Source: UBA5239 sp031548025
GTDB lineage: Bacteria; Verrucomicrobiota; Lentisphaeria; Victivallales; Victivallaceae
Length of the DNA stretch: 64,000 bases
NCBI GenBank assembly: GCA_031548025.1
Contig: JAVBRM010000046.1
Span: 1 to 64,000, forward strand
Direction: 5' to 3'
Below the pieces are notes generated by a model. It saw only the letters and a list, made by a program, of their open reading frames with translations. It made no database searches and was not told the origin of the DNA. Below are positions 52,039-61,213 of the stretch, in pieces (the first letter of the stretch is position 1; each line of letters opens with the position of its first letter). The position numbers and the translations under genes are program-made.

Positions 52039-53109
52039 ATGAAAATGCTGTCGGCTAAAATTGATCGCAACAATAGAAAACCACTTTATTTGCAGGTGTA
52101 TGAAACCATCAGGGAGTATATACTCTCTCCGGATGCAAGAAATGTGGAACTGTTACCGTCTACCAATGAGTTAGCTGGAATATTTGAGGTGGGGCATAAT
52201 ACTGTTCGACAGGCCCTGCGTATGTTGGTCGATGAAAATCTGATCTGCCGGATCAAGCATCGCGGAACAATTCTTACAGCAAACCAAAACCCGCGGGACC
52301 CGCAAGTTAATAACTATGCAATCGGACTGGTATTTCCCAGTGGAAATATTGAATCAAACATTTGGAGGGAAGTTATTCATGCCATGCGCGACGAATGCCA
52401 GAGGCAAGGTAGTTTCCTCGATATTTATTTTTATGACTGGCACAACCTAGAGGAAGAGAAGGCTGCAATCATGCGTGCCAGGCGGCATTGTTCCGGACTA
52501 ATCCTATATCCGAACGCCATGGGCAATGATTTTGAGTTGATTCAAGATTTGAAAAAAGGTTCTTATCCGTTTTTGTTGTTTTGTTTATATTTTGAGGATA
52601 TTGATTGCAATATTGTGGCAAACAACAATTTCCATGCGGGCAGAGAATTGACCGCCTTGCTTTTTGCCAGGGGCTGTGAACGGGTGGCATTTATTGCTGA
52701 TCACATGAATTTACAGACTATGGCCTCCAGATATGAAGGGTATCAAAAAGCCTGTGACGAAGCCGGAAAAAAACTTTATCCGGAAATGGTTTTGTCGTAT
52801 CAAGATGTTCAGGATACAGATAAATTAATCGGTAAATTTTTACAAAAACACAAGCCGGATGGCATTATCTGTGGGACATCAACCCAATTAGGCATAGCTC
52901 GGAGGATGGCTGGTCAACAGAAACTGAATGTAATGCTTTATGGTACCTTTCATTTGGAGGGGACCAAGCTGGAGAATGGCAATCTGCTCACTGCGGCAAT
53001 TCAAAGCAATGAACTGGGGCACGCCGCCGTCGAAGTATTGAACCATCAGATCAGGAATCGGCATTCCGTTCCACGCAAGTTGTTTCTCAATATGAAAATC
53101 GAAGGATAG
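52039..53109 (+). CDS. GntR/LacI hybrid transcriptional regulator
   Basis: About 356 residues. The GntR winged helix (about 12-80: PSTNELAGIFEVGHNTVRQA, ending KHRGTILTAN) is joined to a LacI-type sensor domain (YAIGLVFPSGNIESNIWREV; GCERVAFIADHMN; PDGIICGTSTQLGIARR). The start MKMLSAKID at 52039 follows TTGAGGAA. It leads into a glycosidase-like gene 25 bases later. Base composition is more AT-rich than in the neighbouring housekeeping genes, as in the next gene. Confidence 0.87.
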   Translation: MKMLSAKIDRNNRKPLYLQVYETIREYILSPDARNVELLPSTNELAGIFEVGHNTVRQALRMLVDENLICRIKHRGTILTANQNPRDPQVNNYAIGLVFPSGNIESNIWREVIHAMRDECQRQGSFLDIYFYDWHNLEEEKAAIMRARRHCSGLILYPNAMGNDFELIQDLKKGSYPFLLFCLYFEDIDCNIVANNNFHAGRELTALLFARGCERVAFIADHMNLQTMASRYEGYQKACDEAGKKLYPEMVLSYQDVQDTDKLIGKFLQKHKPDGIICGTSTQLGIARRMAGQQKLNVMLYGTFHLEGTKLENGNLLTAAIQSNELGHAAVEVLNHQIRNRHSVPRKLFLNMKIEG

Positions 53110-53134
53110 TTTTATCTATATAAAGGAGTTGACG

Positions 53135-55039
53135 ATGTCGAAAAAACAGTGCGGTCCGCACAAACCATTTATTGCATACCGCTCATTTTATACTCAGCTG
53201 AATACGATTGAAAAATTCAGCAAGACCGGTTATGATACGATCTGCATTTTTCCAGCTCATACCGTCAATTCGCGAGGAACGCCATATTCACAGTATCCTC
53301 CGGTCTGGACCTGGTACGATCAGTTGGATTTTTCCGTACTTGATCGGATATTTGACGATGTTGGAAAAGCCATGCCGGATGCTTCGTATCTTTGCATGAT
53401 CGATTTGAATGCACCGATATGGCTTGAACACATAAAATATTATTCCTGCTGTGATTCTTTCAATAATCTGGGCAAAGCCGTTCATAATCCCGATTGGCGC
53501 GAGCCGACAGAAAAATTTCTGACTGCTTTTCTTGATTATACCGAAAGTCGATACGGCGATAGAATAAAAGCCTATATCCTGGCTTGCGGAGCTACCGACG
53601 AGTGGTATGATTATTCCAATGGCACCGACGATTCACATCGCCGTGCCGCCTGGCGGCGCTGGCGCAGTGCCAGGAATCTTCCGGATCCTGTCGACATACC
53701 GCCGGAGTCCATTCGCACCCACTTATCTCATGATGATTTTCTTCGAGATCCTGAATATGATAAAAACGCCATTGATTATTGGAAATTCTGTAACGAATCC
53801 ATTGCAGAAACCATTCTCGATTTCGCCGCTGTCACCAGGAGTCGAATTCGTCCGGAAACACAGATCGGATGCTTTTACGGCTACATTCTGGAGAAAGCCA
53901 TACGGACATTGGTTTCATGCGGGCATTTGGAATATGAGAAAGTATTGGCTTCACCTGATATTGATTTTCTGATCAGCCCCGGTACTTATACCGATCGCCA
54001 GATTGGCGGTGGAAGTGGCTTCTTAATTCCCCATGGTACCGCCAGTGTGCACAGGAAGCGTCTCCTTCACGAATGTGATCAGCGCACCCATACTTACAAT
54101 CCGTACCTCTCGGCGGACATTACGTTGCGGACCCCTTCGGCGTGGCCGGATGAGAAGTCGACTGTTGCGGGCTTGAAACGAGAAGCGGCATTGGGGTTGA
54201 TAAACCGCACCAATCTGTGGTGGTTTGACATGTGGGGCGATTTCTATCAGGGGGAAGCCGTTATGAATACTCTTGCGCAAATCCGCAAGTTATGGGACCA
54301 ATTTGGCGGGATTTCCTGCCGGAATCGCAGCGAAATTGCTCTGATTGTCGATCCGCAAAGTACTTATTATATTGGAGAGAATCATCCGCGGGCAACTCAA
54401 GTTCACCTGCGGCTTCGCAATACGATGAACCGGCTGGGGGCTCCATTTGAGGTATACTCTTTTAATGATATTCCCCTGATCGCTGATTTGAATCAGTACA
54501 AACTGCTTATTTTTAATTCAACTTTTGAGCTAACTCCGGAAAAGCTTGCAATGCTTGAGCGTTTTGCTTTTAAGAGTAACCGTTCAGTTTTATGGCTCTA
54601 CGCGCCGGGGGTAATCCGGGACGGCGTATTTGCATGGGAAAACTGTGAAAAACTTACGGGAATACCTTATGCAACGGTAGGAGTTGAGTCAAAGGATATG
54701 GGAGATTGGATATCGTACTATATTCATGACTATGCCGCTGTTACACCGGAAATTCTGAGGTGTATCGCCGGTAAGGCTATGATTCACTTATATACGGAAG
54801 AAGAACTGCCGGTCTATGCGGAGGGGGACTTGCTGGCAATACATACGGAGAGTGGAGGTACAAAAAAGATCTCGACTTTACCCGGTTATACTCTGGCGAC
54901 TGAACTTTTTACTGAAAAATCTTATCCGATAACCGCCCAAAATTTCATATATGATTTCAGCACTCCCGATACGGCACTCTTTAAATTCAGTCAACCCAAA
55001 GGAAAACATGATGAAACAGCACAAATTTACACTGATTGA
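53135..55039 (+). CDS. Putative GH42-like glycoside hydrolase (TIM barrel plus GATase-like domain)
   Basis: 634 residues, no signal peptide. The first 380 residues look like a retaining clan-A barrel: YRSFYTQLNTIEKFSKTGYD, KAYILACGATDEWYDY (where an acid-base Glu would lie), LINRTNLWWFDMWGDFYQGE. The second part (about 400-560: IALIVDPQSTYYIGEN, LLIFNSTFELTPEKL) resembles the glutamine-amidotransferase-like domain of GH42 beta-galactosidases. The family assignment is by pattern only. The start at 53135 has AAAGGAG upstream. The 3' end overlaps the pseudopilin remnant by 32 bases. Confidence 0.65.
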   Translation: MSKKQCGPHKPFIAYRSFYTQLNTIEKFSKTGYDTICIFPAHTVNSRGTPYSQYPPVWTWYDQLDFSVLDRIFDDVGKAMPDASYLCMIDLNAPIWLEHIKYYSCCDSFNNLGKAVHNPDWREPTEKFLTAFLDYTESRYGDRIKAYILACGATDEWYDYSNGTDDSHRRAAWRRWRSARNLPDPVDIPPESIRTHLSHDDFLRDPEYDKNAIDYWKFCNESIAETILDFAAVTRSRIRPETQIGCFYGYILEKAIRTLVSCGHLEYEKVLASPDIDFLISPGTYTDRQIGGGSGFLIPHGTASVHRKRLLHECDQRTHTYNPYLSADITLRTPSAWPDEKSTVAGLKREAALGLINRTNLWWFDMWGDFYQGEAVMNTLAQIRKLWDQFGGISCRNRSEIALIVDPQSTYYIGENHPRATQVHLRLRNTMNRLGAPFEVYSFNDIPLIADLNQYKLLIFNSTFELTPEKLAMLERFAFKSNRSVLWLYAPGVIRDGVFAWENCEKLTGIPYATVGVESKDMGDWISYYIHDYAAVTPEILRCIAGKAMIHLYTEEELPVYAEGDLLAIHTESGGTKKISTLPGYTLATELFTEKSYPITAQNFIYDFSTPDTALFKFSQPKGKHDETAQIYTD

Positions 55040-55834
55040 ACTCCTGGTTGTGATCGCGATCATCGCAATCCTGGCGGCCATGCTGCTGCCCGTATTGAAC
55101 AGCGCTCGGGAGAAAGCACGCTCGGTTCAATGCGCGAATACCCTGAAACAATAGGGGTATTGGTGGCAAGTGTATCAGGATTATTTCAATGAGTTTCTTT
55201 TGCCATCTTCGGACCCGTATTTCTCTACCACCAGGAGTTATGTTGCAGGATCCTGGTATGAAATGCTGATGCATTCCGAGGGGGAGGCGTCATCGGCATT
55301 CCGGGCGTCCGGGGAACGCCCGACAGTCCGTATTCCCATCTGATGAAGCCTGGCGCCAGCGAGCGTCTGACGTTTTGGAACCTCACTTGCGGCGCGGCGA
55401 AATATCTGACCTGTCCGACGGCGATAGCAAGGATTCAGGAGTCGGCCAAATACAGGCTATCCGGTTATATCGTTTACAATAATGTTCCTCTTTCTCCCAG
55501 CTTTGGATACAACGCATACTTTCAGCCGGCAAGGGAAGCGAAGACGATCCTGAGAAAGCTCTCGCAATGGCGACGCGGCGCTCCATCGGAAATCCTTGTC
55601 CTAGCCGATTCCTGGAGGCGTGTATACATTGAAAATTCTTCTGACGCGCTGCTGATCATCGAAAGTGACCCCACCCGGGCTTCGATCAAAGGGCTCAAGG
55701 CTCATTCCGGCGGTGCGAACGTTCTCTTTGCCGATGGGCATATCGCCATGACCAACGAGTTGAGCGGCAAAAAAATATTCAACCGTGGAATGACTGACTC
55801 TCTTAGCAAAATATCAAAAAAGAAGGATTTTTCA
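55008..55834 (+). pseudogene. Disrupted pseudopilin (H-x9-DG type)
   Basis: Starts MMKQHKFTLIELLVVIAI with AAAGGAAA upstream. The frame is stopped by TAG at 55152-55154 (CANTLKQ-stop-GYWWQVYQDYFNEF), then runs on to a second break at a run of five G near 55279-55283, after which the protein continues in another frame (GVIGIPGVRGTPDSPYSHL) through to the C-terminal HSGGANVLFADGH motif. No stop remains before the next gene, so the tail reads straight into it. At least two lesions are needed to explain this. The intact homologue in the window is at 37025. Confidence 0.8.
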
Positions 55835-56688
55835 ATGAGAAGAATATTGTGTTGTTTGTTTCTGCTGTTCTCCGGCGTTACATGTTTCGCGCAGTCCGCA
55901 CCCGGAAGAGTCGTCGCAGATTCCGTTGTGGACTGGGATAAATCGGCGGCCGAGGCTGGACTCAAGATCAGTCTTCAGGGGGCGAACTCCTGGTTTTTCG
56001 GCTATTATCCGGTCAGGGGAACTCCATCCTCCTTCAAAGCATTTCCGCCGAAAACAGACAAGCGGACTACGCATTATGGAGACGGTAATTTTACCACGGG
56101 CGCGGTTATGCGCGGCGAAATCTGTTGGGCGAGCGGAAAAAATGCGTTTGAAGTAGTCCGGCGCTGGATCGTCCCGGAGGATGGAATATACTTTATTCAT
56201 GTCTTGCTTTCCGCTCCGCGGGGAACGCGCGATTTCGTGATCTATGTTGGCGACAAAGCTGTGGAAAAGGAACGCATGGGAAAAGATAGGAAGGAATTTC
56301 TATTTTCGCGTGAACTGAAAAAGGACGAAACGATCGACTTCACCGCCTCGAAGGAGGGTAGCGGTCCCCTTGCCATTTCTATCAGTATATCATTTCGCCG
56401 GTCAGGGATACCTATTTGGACGCGCGAATGCGCATCGGCCGTTTCGGGGCTGACCCCGAATATAATGTGCTCGACACAAATTGGGAAAGTTCGTGGAAGC
56501 GTTCCTTCTCCGTTGATCCTTCCGGAAAGTTCTGGACGGCCCGTTTGACGATTCCATTTTCGACGATTCAGTTTACGCCGGAAAAAGAAAAAAGCCTCCC
56601 TTTCAATCTCGGACGCAGCAGCGGAAAAAAGGACTATCTCTGGTCGCCGAATACGGAGAATCTCACATTCGGCAATATTCAATTCTGA
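55835..56688 (+). pseudogene. Frameshifted secreted protein with CBM9-like C-terminus
   Basis: The first part has a ribosome binding site (AAGAAGGA) and a signal peptide (MRRILCCLFLLFSGVTCFA) and reads on to about 56390 with a segment WIVPEDGIYFIHVLLSAPRG that looks like a beta-sandwich carbohydrate domain. From about 56380 the sensible frame changes: YIISPVRDTYLDARMRIGRFG, then FWTARLTIPFSTIQFTPEK and SLPFNLGRSSGKKDYLWSPN, typical of CBM9-like domains, with a stop at 56688. One frameshift between 56365 and 56400 explains this; a small deletion is also possible. Confidence 0.7.
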
Positions 56689-56739
56689 GCAGCAGAAGAA
56701 GAAGAAGTCGAGCCGGAAGAATAAATATTTCGGTTCGAT

Positions 56740-56880
56740 TTTTCTCGTGTCAAGGGCTTTGCTCTTACCGCCTCGGTCCTCCACCGGGATTGCCGCGCGG
56801 CGGGGCCGAGTAAAAAAATTCCGACTTATCGGGCCCACCTTTGCCAAGGTTACGGCGGACAAGCCAGTCGGATTTTATAT
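56740..56880. repeat. Possible dispersed repeat (PTFAKVTADKP-coding type)
   Basis: This noncoding stretch after the broken CBM protein contains GGGCCCACCTTTGCCAAGG then TTACGGCGGACAAGCC. Translated, it gives PTFAKVTADKP, similar to a PTFAKATAGKP peptide that I recall turning up as spurious ORFs in many environmental genomes, where the DNA is a dispersed repeat. CCTT-TGCC-AAGG is a short palindrome. I see no second copy in this window. Confidence 0.35.
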
Positions 56881-56904
56881 ATCGCTCAAGTTCACTGGCC
56901 CCGC

Positions 56905-57360
56905 CTATGTTCCCGGCAGTAAAGACTCCGACTGCGTTTTCTTTGAGCGGTAAGCGCGCAGGGATAACCCGGTGTGGCGCTTGAAGAGGCGCGAAAAAGC
57001 CGCGGTACTCTCAGCGCCTTGCCGTAGGGCGATGTCTTCAATCGAATAATCGGTATTGCGCAACAAATTGATGGCGCGCGCTATGCGGCGGTTGTTGCAA
57101 TACCGGATCAGCGGTATACCCATTTTTTCGGCGAACAGATTGGAAAGGTATGTCGGATTCAAATGGACCTCGGCAGCCAGCTTTTTCAGGTTCAACGGCC
57201 CGGATAAATGCGTTTCTACATGGTACAAAAGCTTGAAAAATCGTTCGTTGACTTTTGAGCTGGAGGCATCCGCATTAATCATGCTTTCGTAAAAAGGGAT
57301 CAGCAGCAGCGTCAGCGCTGCCTGGCGAAACTGCATCGGACAGTGGAAACATGCCGGCGG
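56905..57360 (-). pseudogene. AraC-family regulator, N-terminally truncated
   Basis: The last 100 residues are a good AraC DNA-binding domain: PLNLKKLAAEVHLNPTYLSN, LLRNTDYSIEDIALRQGAES, AFSRLFKRHTGLSLRAYR. Before this only about 50 residues (CFHCPMQFRQAALTLLLIP) look native. The open frame reaches 57495, but its first part is antisense to a plus-strand gene remnant, so the sensor domain is missing. The native sequence seems to break between about 57340 and 57420. It may still be expressed from a new start as an isolated DNA-binding domain. Confidence 0.65.
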
Positions 57361-57363
57361 TAG

Positions 57364-57528
57364 TCCTTGACGACGGGATTTCCCCGACCGCTCCGCATTA
57401 ATGTGGAGAGAACCTGCGAAGAAAACGGGCAGAGAACCACCATCGCCTGGGTACGCCCGAAGCCGTTGCGTTACATCTTTGTACTGGGTGGTCACAACCC
57501 GGACGACTATGGCTGGCTAATTCCGTAA
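57364..57528 (+). pseudogene. C-terminal remnant of an unidentified protein
   Basis: A plus-strand frame with no start reads VERTCEENGQRTTIAWVRP, LRYIFVLGGHNPDDYGWLIP and then a stop, looking like a genuine protein end. It is followed by a strong terminator. The family is unknown. It sits back to back with the truncated AraC gene, which suggests a deletion joined two gene ends here. Confidence 0.45.
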
Positions 57529-57537
57529 TTAAGAAGA

Positions 57538-57573
57538 AAGCGGGACAGCCGGATTTGTTCGGTTGTCCCGTTT
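57538..57573. terminator. Strong bidirectional terminator
   Basis: CGGGACAGCC and GGTTGTCCCG form a 10-pair stem (one G-T) with a 10-base loop, extended by flanking A/T pairs. It lies 4 bases past the stop of the minus-strand gene at 57577 and 10 bases past the plus-strand remnant, with T-rich sequence on both sides. Confidence 0.8.
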
Positions 57574-57576
57574 ATA

Positions 57577-59661
57577 TTATTCTTCTATGGCGGGGAGGCC
57601 GGCTTTCAAGCGCTTTTCGATGACCGGAAACTCTTTGGCCAGCATTCTCTTAATGGATTCGATACGTGTCTGCAAAGAGGCTTGGTCAAACTTGAACACA
57701 CCTTCGCCGAAATGGAATCCGAGCAACGGATCTTTGTCGATCAATGCAATCATCCTTTTGGAGTATTCGATCTGGCAACGCGCCATTTTCCGCAACGATT
57801 TGAGCATCATCAGACGCTCGGGGGATTCGCTGTTGAAAATCCGGCAACGCAATTCATAGAATTTGAACAGGTCGTTCCCGGCATTGAACAATATTCCAAG
57901 GGCTTCCATGCGGGCGATTTCTGCTGTACGGGTTGGTGAGCGACGGAAGTTTTTCTTCAGCCGGAGCATGATTTTAACCCCCATGTGCCAGCGGCGAGCC
58001 AACTTGGTGGTCAGCTTAATGGTTTCTTCCATATCGAATTCGCAATCACTCAGGAGGCTTTCGAGGCGTTCACCGAGGTCATTGTCGCTGCTCGGAATCA
58101 GGTTGAGCGGCCAGACTACGCTGTCCTGCATCAAACCGGAGTCCCTGAATTCATGGCAGAGCGGAAAATGGTTGAACGCCTGCGAAAAGTGTTTCCAGGC
58201 TTTGACCACATCGTCGGCGAATTCATCGGCCCAGTAAATACGGGCCAGGCGGGTCAGAAAAATATCCTCGGTCGGCGGGAATGGCTCAAAAGTCAAGAGC
58301 CCGGCCGCGTGGGTCATTTGAGTGGGATATGAACCGTATTCCCAGCACTGCAGAGTACCGCTGACATCCAAACTGCGCATGGCACGGTATTTGCGGTACA
58401 GGCTGGACGGTACCGGAATGCTTTGCACTGTAGGCACTTCGCCGGATATGCCGCTGGGGAGCATAGCCCAGGTTTGCGCTCCATGGAGACGGCTTTTCTT
58501 GGTACAGGCTTTGAAAAACATGCTCGGCCCGGCATAAGACAGCCAATTGTCGGCCACTGTACGCTTGGTCCCCATCTGCTGCTTGACGCCGAAAGCCTCC
58601 AACATTTGCAGTTGAATGACCCCTGCCGGGAGCTGCGAGGCTCCCTTGATCATATTCTCGAGACCGCGCCAGAAAATTTCCTGATATGGCCAGAAAATCA
58701 GATCGGCCGTGCCGATCGATTTGTTGATCTGGTCAAGCGTGGCGGCGGCGGTACGCCAGGAGTTGGAGCCGGTTTTGACGCAAGTGGCCAACCGGCAGCC
58801 ATCTTCAACACTGCGGATGATCAGGCCGCCGAGCTCGGGAATCGCTTTGAAAATTTTGCCGACATTCGAAGCCAGCTGATCTCTGACCTCCTGTGAACTG
58901 TAAGCGCCATCCGGGAAGAGCTCCGGGCAATCCTTGTAAACCGAGCTGTTTTCATCGAATGAGACCGGCTCCGTGCACAGCAAATAAACCTTGATGCCGT
59001 AACGGCGGTAGAGCGAAACGATTTCGTCGAGCCGGGCAATCCGGTTCCGGAAATTGCGACGGAATTTTTTCAGGTCAACTTTGATAATGGTCGAGTTGAC
59101 CGTTTCCCGGGCCAGGGTGCTCAGATATTCCGGCGGGTAGACGGTAGAGTCATCTTCCAGCTCGTCGTTGTAAAAGTCGATCGGCCACGGGCGAGCAAAG
59201 CGGCGCCCGATAATCGCGCCGCGTTCCAGCTCGCCGAGCTTGAGAAACGGCCCTTCGGCGATCAGCATTTCGTTCATCAGATAATAAATGCCGCGACGAA
59301 TCCCCTGAATGTCGAGCGATTCAAGAACACATTCATTGGCGGTAACCGCTACCCGGTAGGATTCGGGAGCTGAGGTGCGGCCGAAACGGCAAATCAGCGG
59401 AACGCCATCTTTTTTGGCGATTTTGACATGGGTCAATTTGAAGAACTTCTTCAAATCGGCGATAGCATTGTCCAGCAATCCCTCGGAATCGGGAAACTCC
59501 ATCCGGATACTGACTCCGTCGCGAAAATCGATTTCACTGATTTTGGCTCCGCGGCTAACCTTGGGCAATTCCTTGACTCCGGTCTGGCGAAGAAGGTTGT
59601 AAAGCGGCCACTGGCCTTCATCTGCCGGCGTTAATTTCCTGCTTGCTGTCATTTTACTCAT
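57577..59661 (-). CDS. Putative glycoside hydrolase-like protein (GH20/GH67-type N-domain and barrel)
   Basis: 694 residues without a signal peptide. Residues about 40-140 resemble the alpha/beta domain that precedes the barrel in GH20, GH67 and DUF4838 proteins: DNAIADLKKFF, YRVAVTANECVLESLDIQG, RRGIYYLMNEML. A barrel-like part follows (SLYRRYGIKVYLLCTEPVSF, LGGLIIRSVEDGCRLATC), then a helical C-terminal third with many basic residues. No catalytic pair can be named with confidence. It is a single gene ending at a strong terminator and is functionally linked to the carbohydrate cassettes only by inference. Confidence 0.6.
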   Translation of the reverse strand: MSKMTASRKLTPADEGQWPLYNLLRQTGVKELPKVSRGAKISEIDFRDGVSIRMEFPDSEGLLDNAIADLKKFFKLTHVKIAKKDGVPLICRFGRTSAPESYRVAVTANECVLESLDIQGIRRGIYYLMNEMLIAEGPFLKLGELERGAIIGRRFARPWPIDFYNDELEDDSTVYPPEYLSTLARETVNSTIIKVDLKKFRRNFRNRIARLDEIVSLYRRYGIKVYLLCTEPVSFDENSSVYKDCPELFPDGAYSSQEVRDQLASNVGKIFKAIPELGGLIIRSVEDGCRLATCVKTGSNSWRTAAATLDQINKSIGTADLIFWPYQEIFWRGLENMIKGASQLPAGVIQLQMLEAFGVKQQMGTKRTVADNWLSYAGPSMFFKACTKKSRLHGAQTWAMLPSGISGEVPTVQSIPVPSSLYRKYRAMRSLDVSGTLQCWEYGSYPTQMTHAAGLLTFEPFPPTEDIFLTRLARIYWADEFADDVVKAWKHFSQAFNHFPLCHEFRDSGLMQDSVVWPLNLIPSSDNDLGERLESLLSDCEFDMEETIKLTTKLARRWHMGVKIMLRLKKNFRRSPTRTAEIARMEALGILFNAGNDLFKFYELRCRIFNSESPERLMMLKSLRKMARCQIEYSKRMIALIDKDPLLGFHFGEGVFKFDQASLQTRIESIKRMLAKEFPVIEKRLKAGLPAIEE

Positions 59662-59698
59662 AATTAAGTACCATTTTATATTAATATTAATGTTTCAA

Positions 59699-60241
59699 TT
59701 AACGTTTTAATTCAACCCGGTAAAGCAGTTGGGGCGTCAATCCATCCTCACCCAGATTGTAGACTGAGATGTTGTTGACGAGAAACGGGCTACGCGGAAT
59801 CGGCTGATTCATGATTTCTTCCTCCATGGCTTGCGGCAGCGGGGCCTCATGCAAAGTTAACGTACAGTGTGGTTTGTAAGCAAAAACCGACGGATGATAA
59901 TAAATATTGGCGTCGCGGAAAAGTTTGTGAATACGTATAAAAATTTCTTCTTCAGCCACTGTAAAGAAAAATATGCCGGTACCGGGAAATGAACTGATAC
60001 CCTGGAAGCTGCTTTCGAAAGCCGTAAGGGTATCGGCAATACGGCGGACTTCGTCGAAAACCTGCTGCGGAGATTGTCCGGGCGCCAAGGTTCCCACCCC
60101 CGAAGAGCCGGTAATGGATATCTCGGCATCCAGGGTAGAACGCATGGGATCGAACTGCTTTCTGATTTCGTTAACCGATTCCTTAACTTGATCAAGCAGA
60201 TCGAACAAAATATATGTGGGACTTATAAAATAATCCACCAT
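59699..60241 (-). CDS. 2H phosphoesterase-like protein with one degenerate motif
   Basis: 180 residues resembling the 2'-5' RNA ligase/cyclic phosphodiesterase superfamily. The second HxT motif is clear (YKPHCTLTLHEA), with the expected downstream strand NISVYNLGED. In the first motif position the sequence is AEISITGSSG, with no histidine, so the catalytic pair is incomplete. It might bind rather than cleave its ligand, or be inactive. It is separated from the downstream glycosidase-like gene by 37 bases. Confidence 0.65.
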   Translation of the reverse strand: MVDYFISPTYILFDLLDQVKESVNEIRKQFDPMRSTLDAEISITGSSGVGTLAPGQSPQQVFDEVRRIADTLTAFESSFQGISSFPGTGIFFFTVAEEEIFIRIHKLFRDANIYYHPSVFAYKPHCTLTLHEAPLPQAMEEEIMNQPIPRSPFLVNNISVYNLGEDGLTPQLLYRVELKR

Positions 60242-60504
60242 TGTATATTCCCGTCAATTCCATAAACGGACGAATATACTTCTCAAATAGCTAATTTGCA
60301 AGCGCTTTTATTAAATCCTAACACTTTTTTATTCGCTACCCCGCCAAAACAGCAAGACGGTTTGCCGAATGATTGTCAAACGAATTGGCCGAATAGGGCT
60401 GAAACTGGCTGCTCAAATAAAAAATCACATGAAATTCGAAAAAAAATCAAATCCTTGATTGCAATTTTCAATAAATGTGGCATATTAATAATCCTATTGT
60501 AAAT

Positions 60505-60582
60505 GGTGATTGTAGCTCAGTTGGTTAGAGCGCCTGGTTGTGGCCCAGGAGGTCGGGGGTTCGAGTCCCCTCATTCACCCCA
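60505..60582 (+). tRNA. tRNA-His (anticodon GTG), CCA encoded
   Basis: Cloverleaf: acceptor GTGATTG with CATTCAC (one T-T mismatch at the fifth pair), D arm GCTC...GAGC, anticodon arm CCTGG-TTGTGGC-CCAGG with GTG, T arm GGGGG-TTCGAGT-CCCCT. G at 60505 is the extra G-1 opposite C at 60579, an identity feature of tRNA-His. CCA follows at 60580-60582. The T arm and CCA end adjoin a mobile-element-like region. Confidence 0.93.
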
Positions 60583-61003
60583 TTTTTTTGCACTCAAATC
60601 CCCCTCAAACAAATTCCCTTGCGGAAGTTTTGCAACAACCCGCTAAAACCTGCTTTTTTGCGCTCCACAAGAAAAAAATTACGTAATTTTTACGTAAAAT
60701 CCATTAAGCTCAAATGCTATATTCCCACTACACAGGAATCTCCTGCTTCATGCTCAAAATACGACTTCGGTAAAAACTTACTATGTTGATCACCATATTA
60801 TGGTACTAACTGTAAAGCATTGATTCGGCTCAATCATTACATAAAATTAAGCTGTATATAATATTAGCTAAACGTATAAGCTTGTACGTAAGTAATATAC
60901 AAACAATGCGCAGCATGAGAGTTCGAGAGGTGGAGTCCCTACGGAACCTCACGAAACCACGAAATAAGAAAACAGAGCATCATAATGAAAGGAGTAATCT
61001 AAC
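60583..61003. other. Intergenic region with TACGTA palindromes and a hairpin: candidate att/origin region
   Basis: No gene is seen in these 421 bases. Palindromes: an 18-base perfect one centred on 60682/60683, a 12-base one centred on 60693/60694 (both with TACGTA cores, 11 bases apart) and ACGTA-T-AAGCTT-G-TACGT at 60872-60889. A stem at 60923-60956 pairs TTCG with CGAA and GAGGT with ACCTC. Such clusters are typical of integrase, excisionase or replication-protein binding sites. Confidence 0.5.
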
Positions 61004-61213
61004 ATGGGAAGACAGCATTTAATCACAGAACCTCACTACAATGGACAATCAATAAGAGCAGATAAAGACCATCCAGTAATAGAAGAGATCGTGGAAGGAT
61101 TTCAACAACGGTTGAATCATATGAATCAGAAACATGCACAAACATTTGTGGTAAACTGCATTGCTAAGTTTCCAAAAGACACTGTTGCTGTTAGAGACCG
61201 AGGTGGAGCATGA
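61004..61213 (+). CDS. Short inovirus-Gp2/YagK-like ORF, probably truncated
   Basis: 69 residues preceded by GAAAGGAG. The middle (VIEEIVEGFQQRLNHMNQKH then TFVVNCIAKFPKDT) resembles the N-terminal part of inovirus-type Gp2 and YagK/YfjJ proteins of mobile elements, which are usually over 200 residues long. Here the frame ends by ATGA overlap with the next gene, so it is either a remnant or a short relative. The match is by eye only. Confidence 0.5.
   Translation: MGRQHLITEPHYNGQSIRADKDHPVIEEIVEGFQQRLNHMNQKHAQTFVVNCIAKFPKDTVAVRDRGGA

Noticed and set aside
55343..56548. Single 401-residue protein joining pilin C-terminus and secreted domain
   Set aside because: It contains an internal ribosome binding site and signal peptide at 55835 and loses sense after about 56390; it is better explained as two disrupted genes.
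56747..56953. 68-residue plus-strand open frame
   Set aside because: Covers the repeat-like block and the end of the AraC remnant on the other strand; no start signal or homology expected of a gene.
60538..60789. 83-residue frame starting inside tRNA-His, considered as an integrase N-terminus
   Set aside because: It begins in the anticodon arm and shows no recombinase features.
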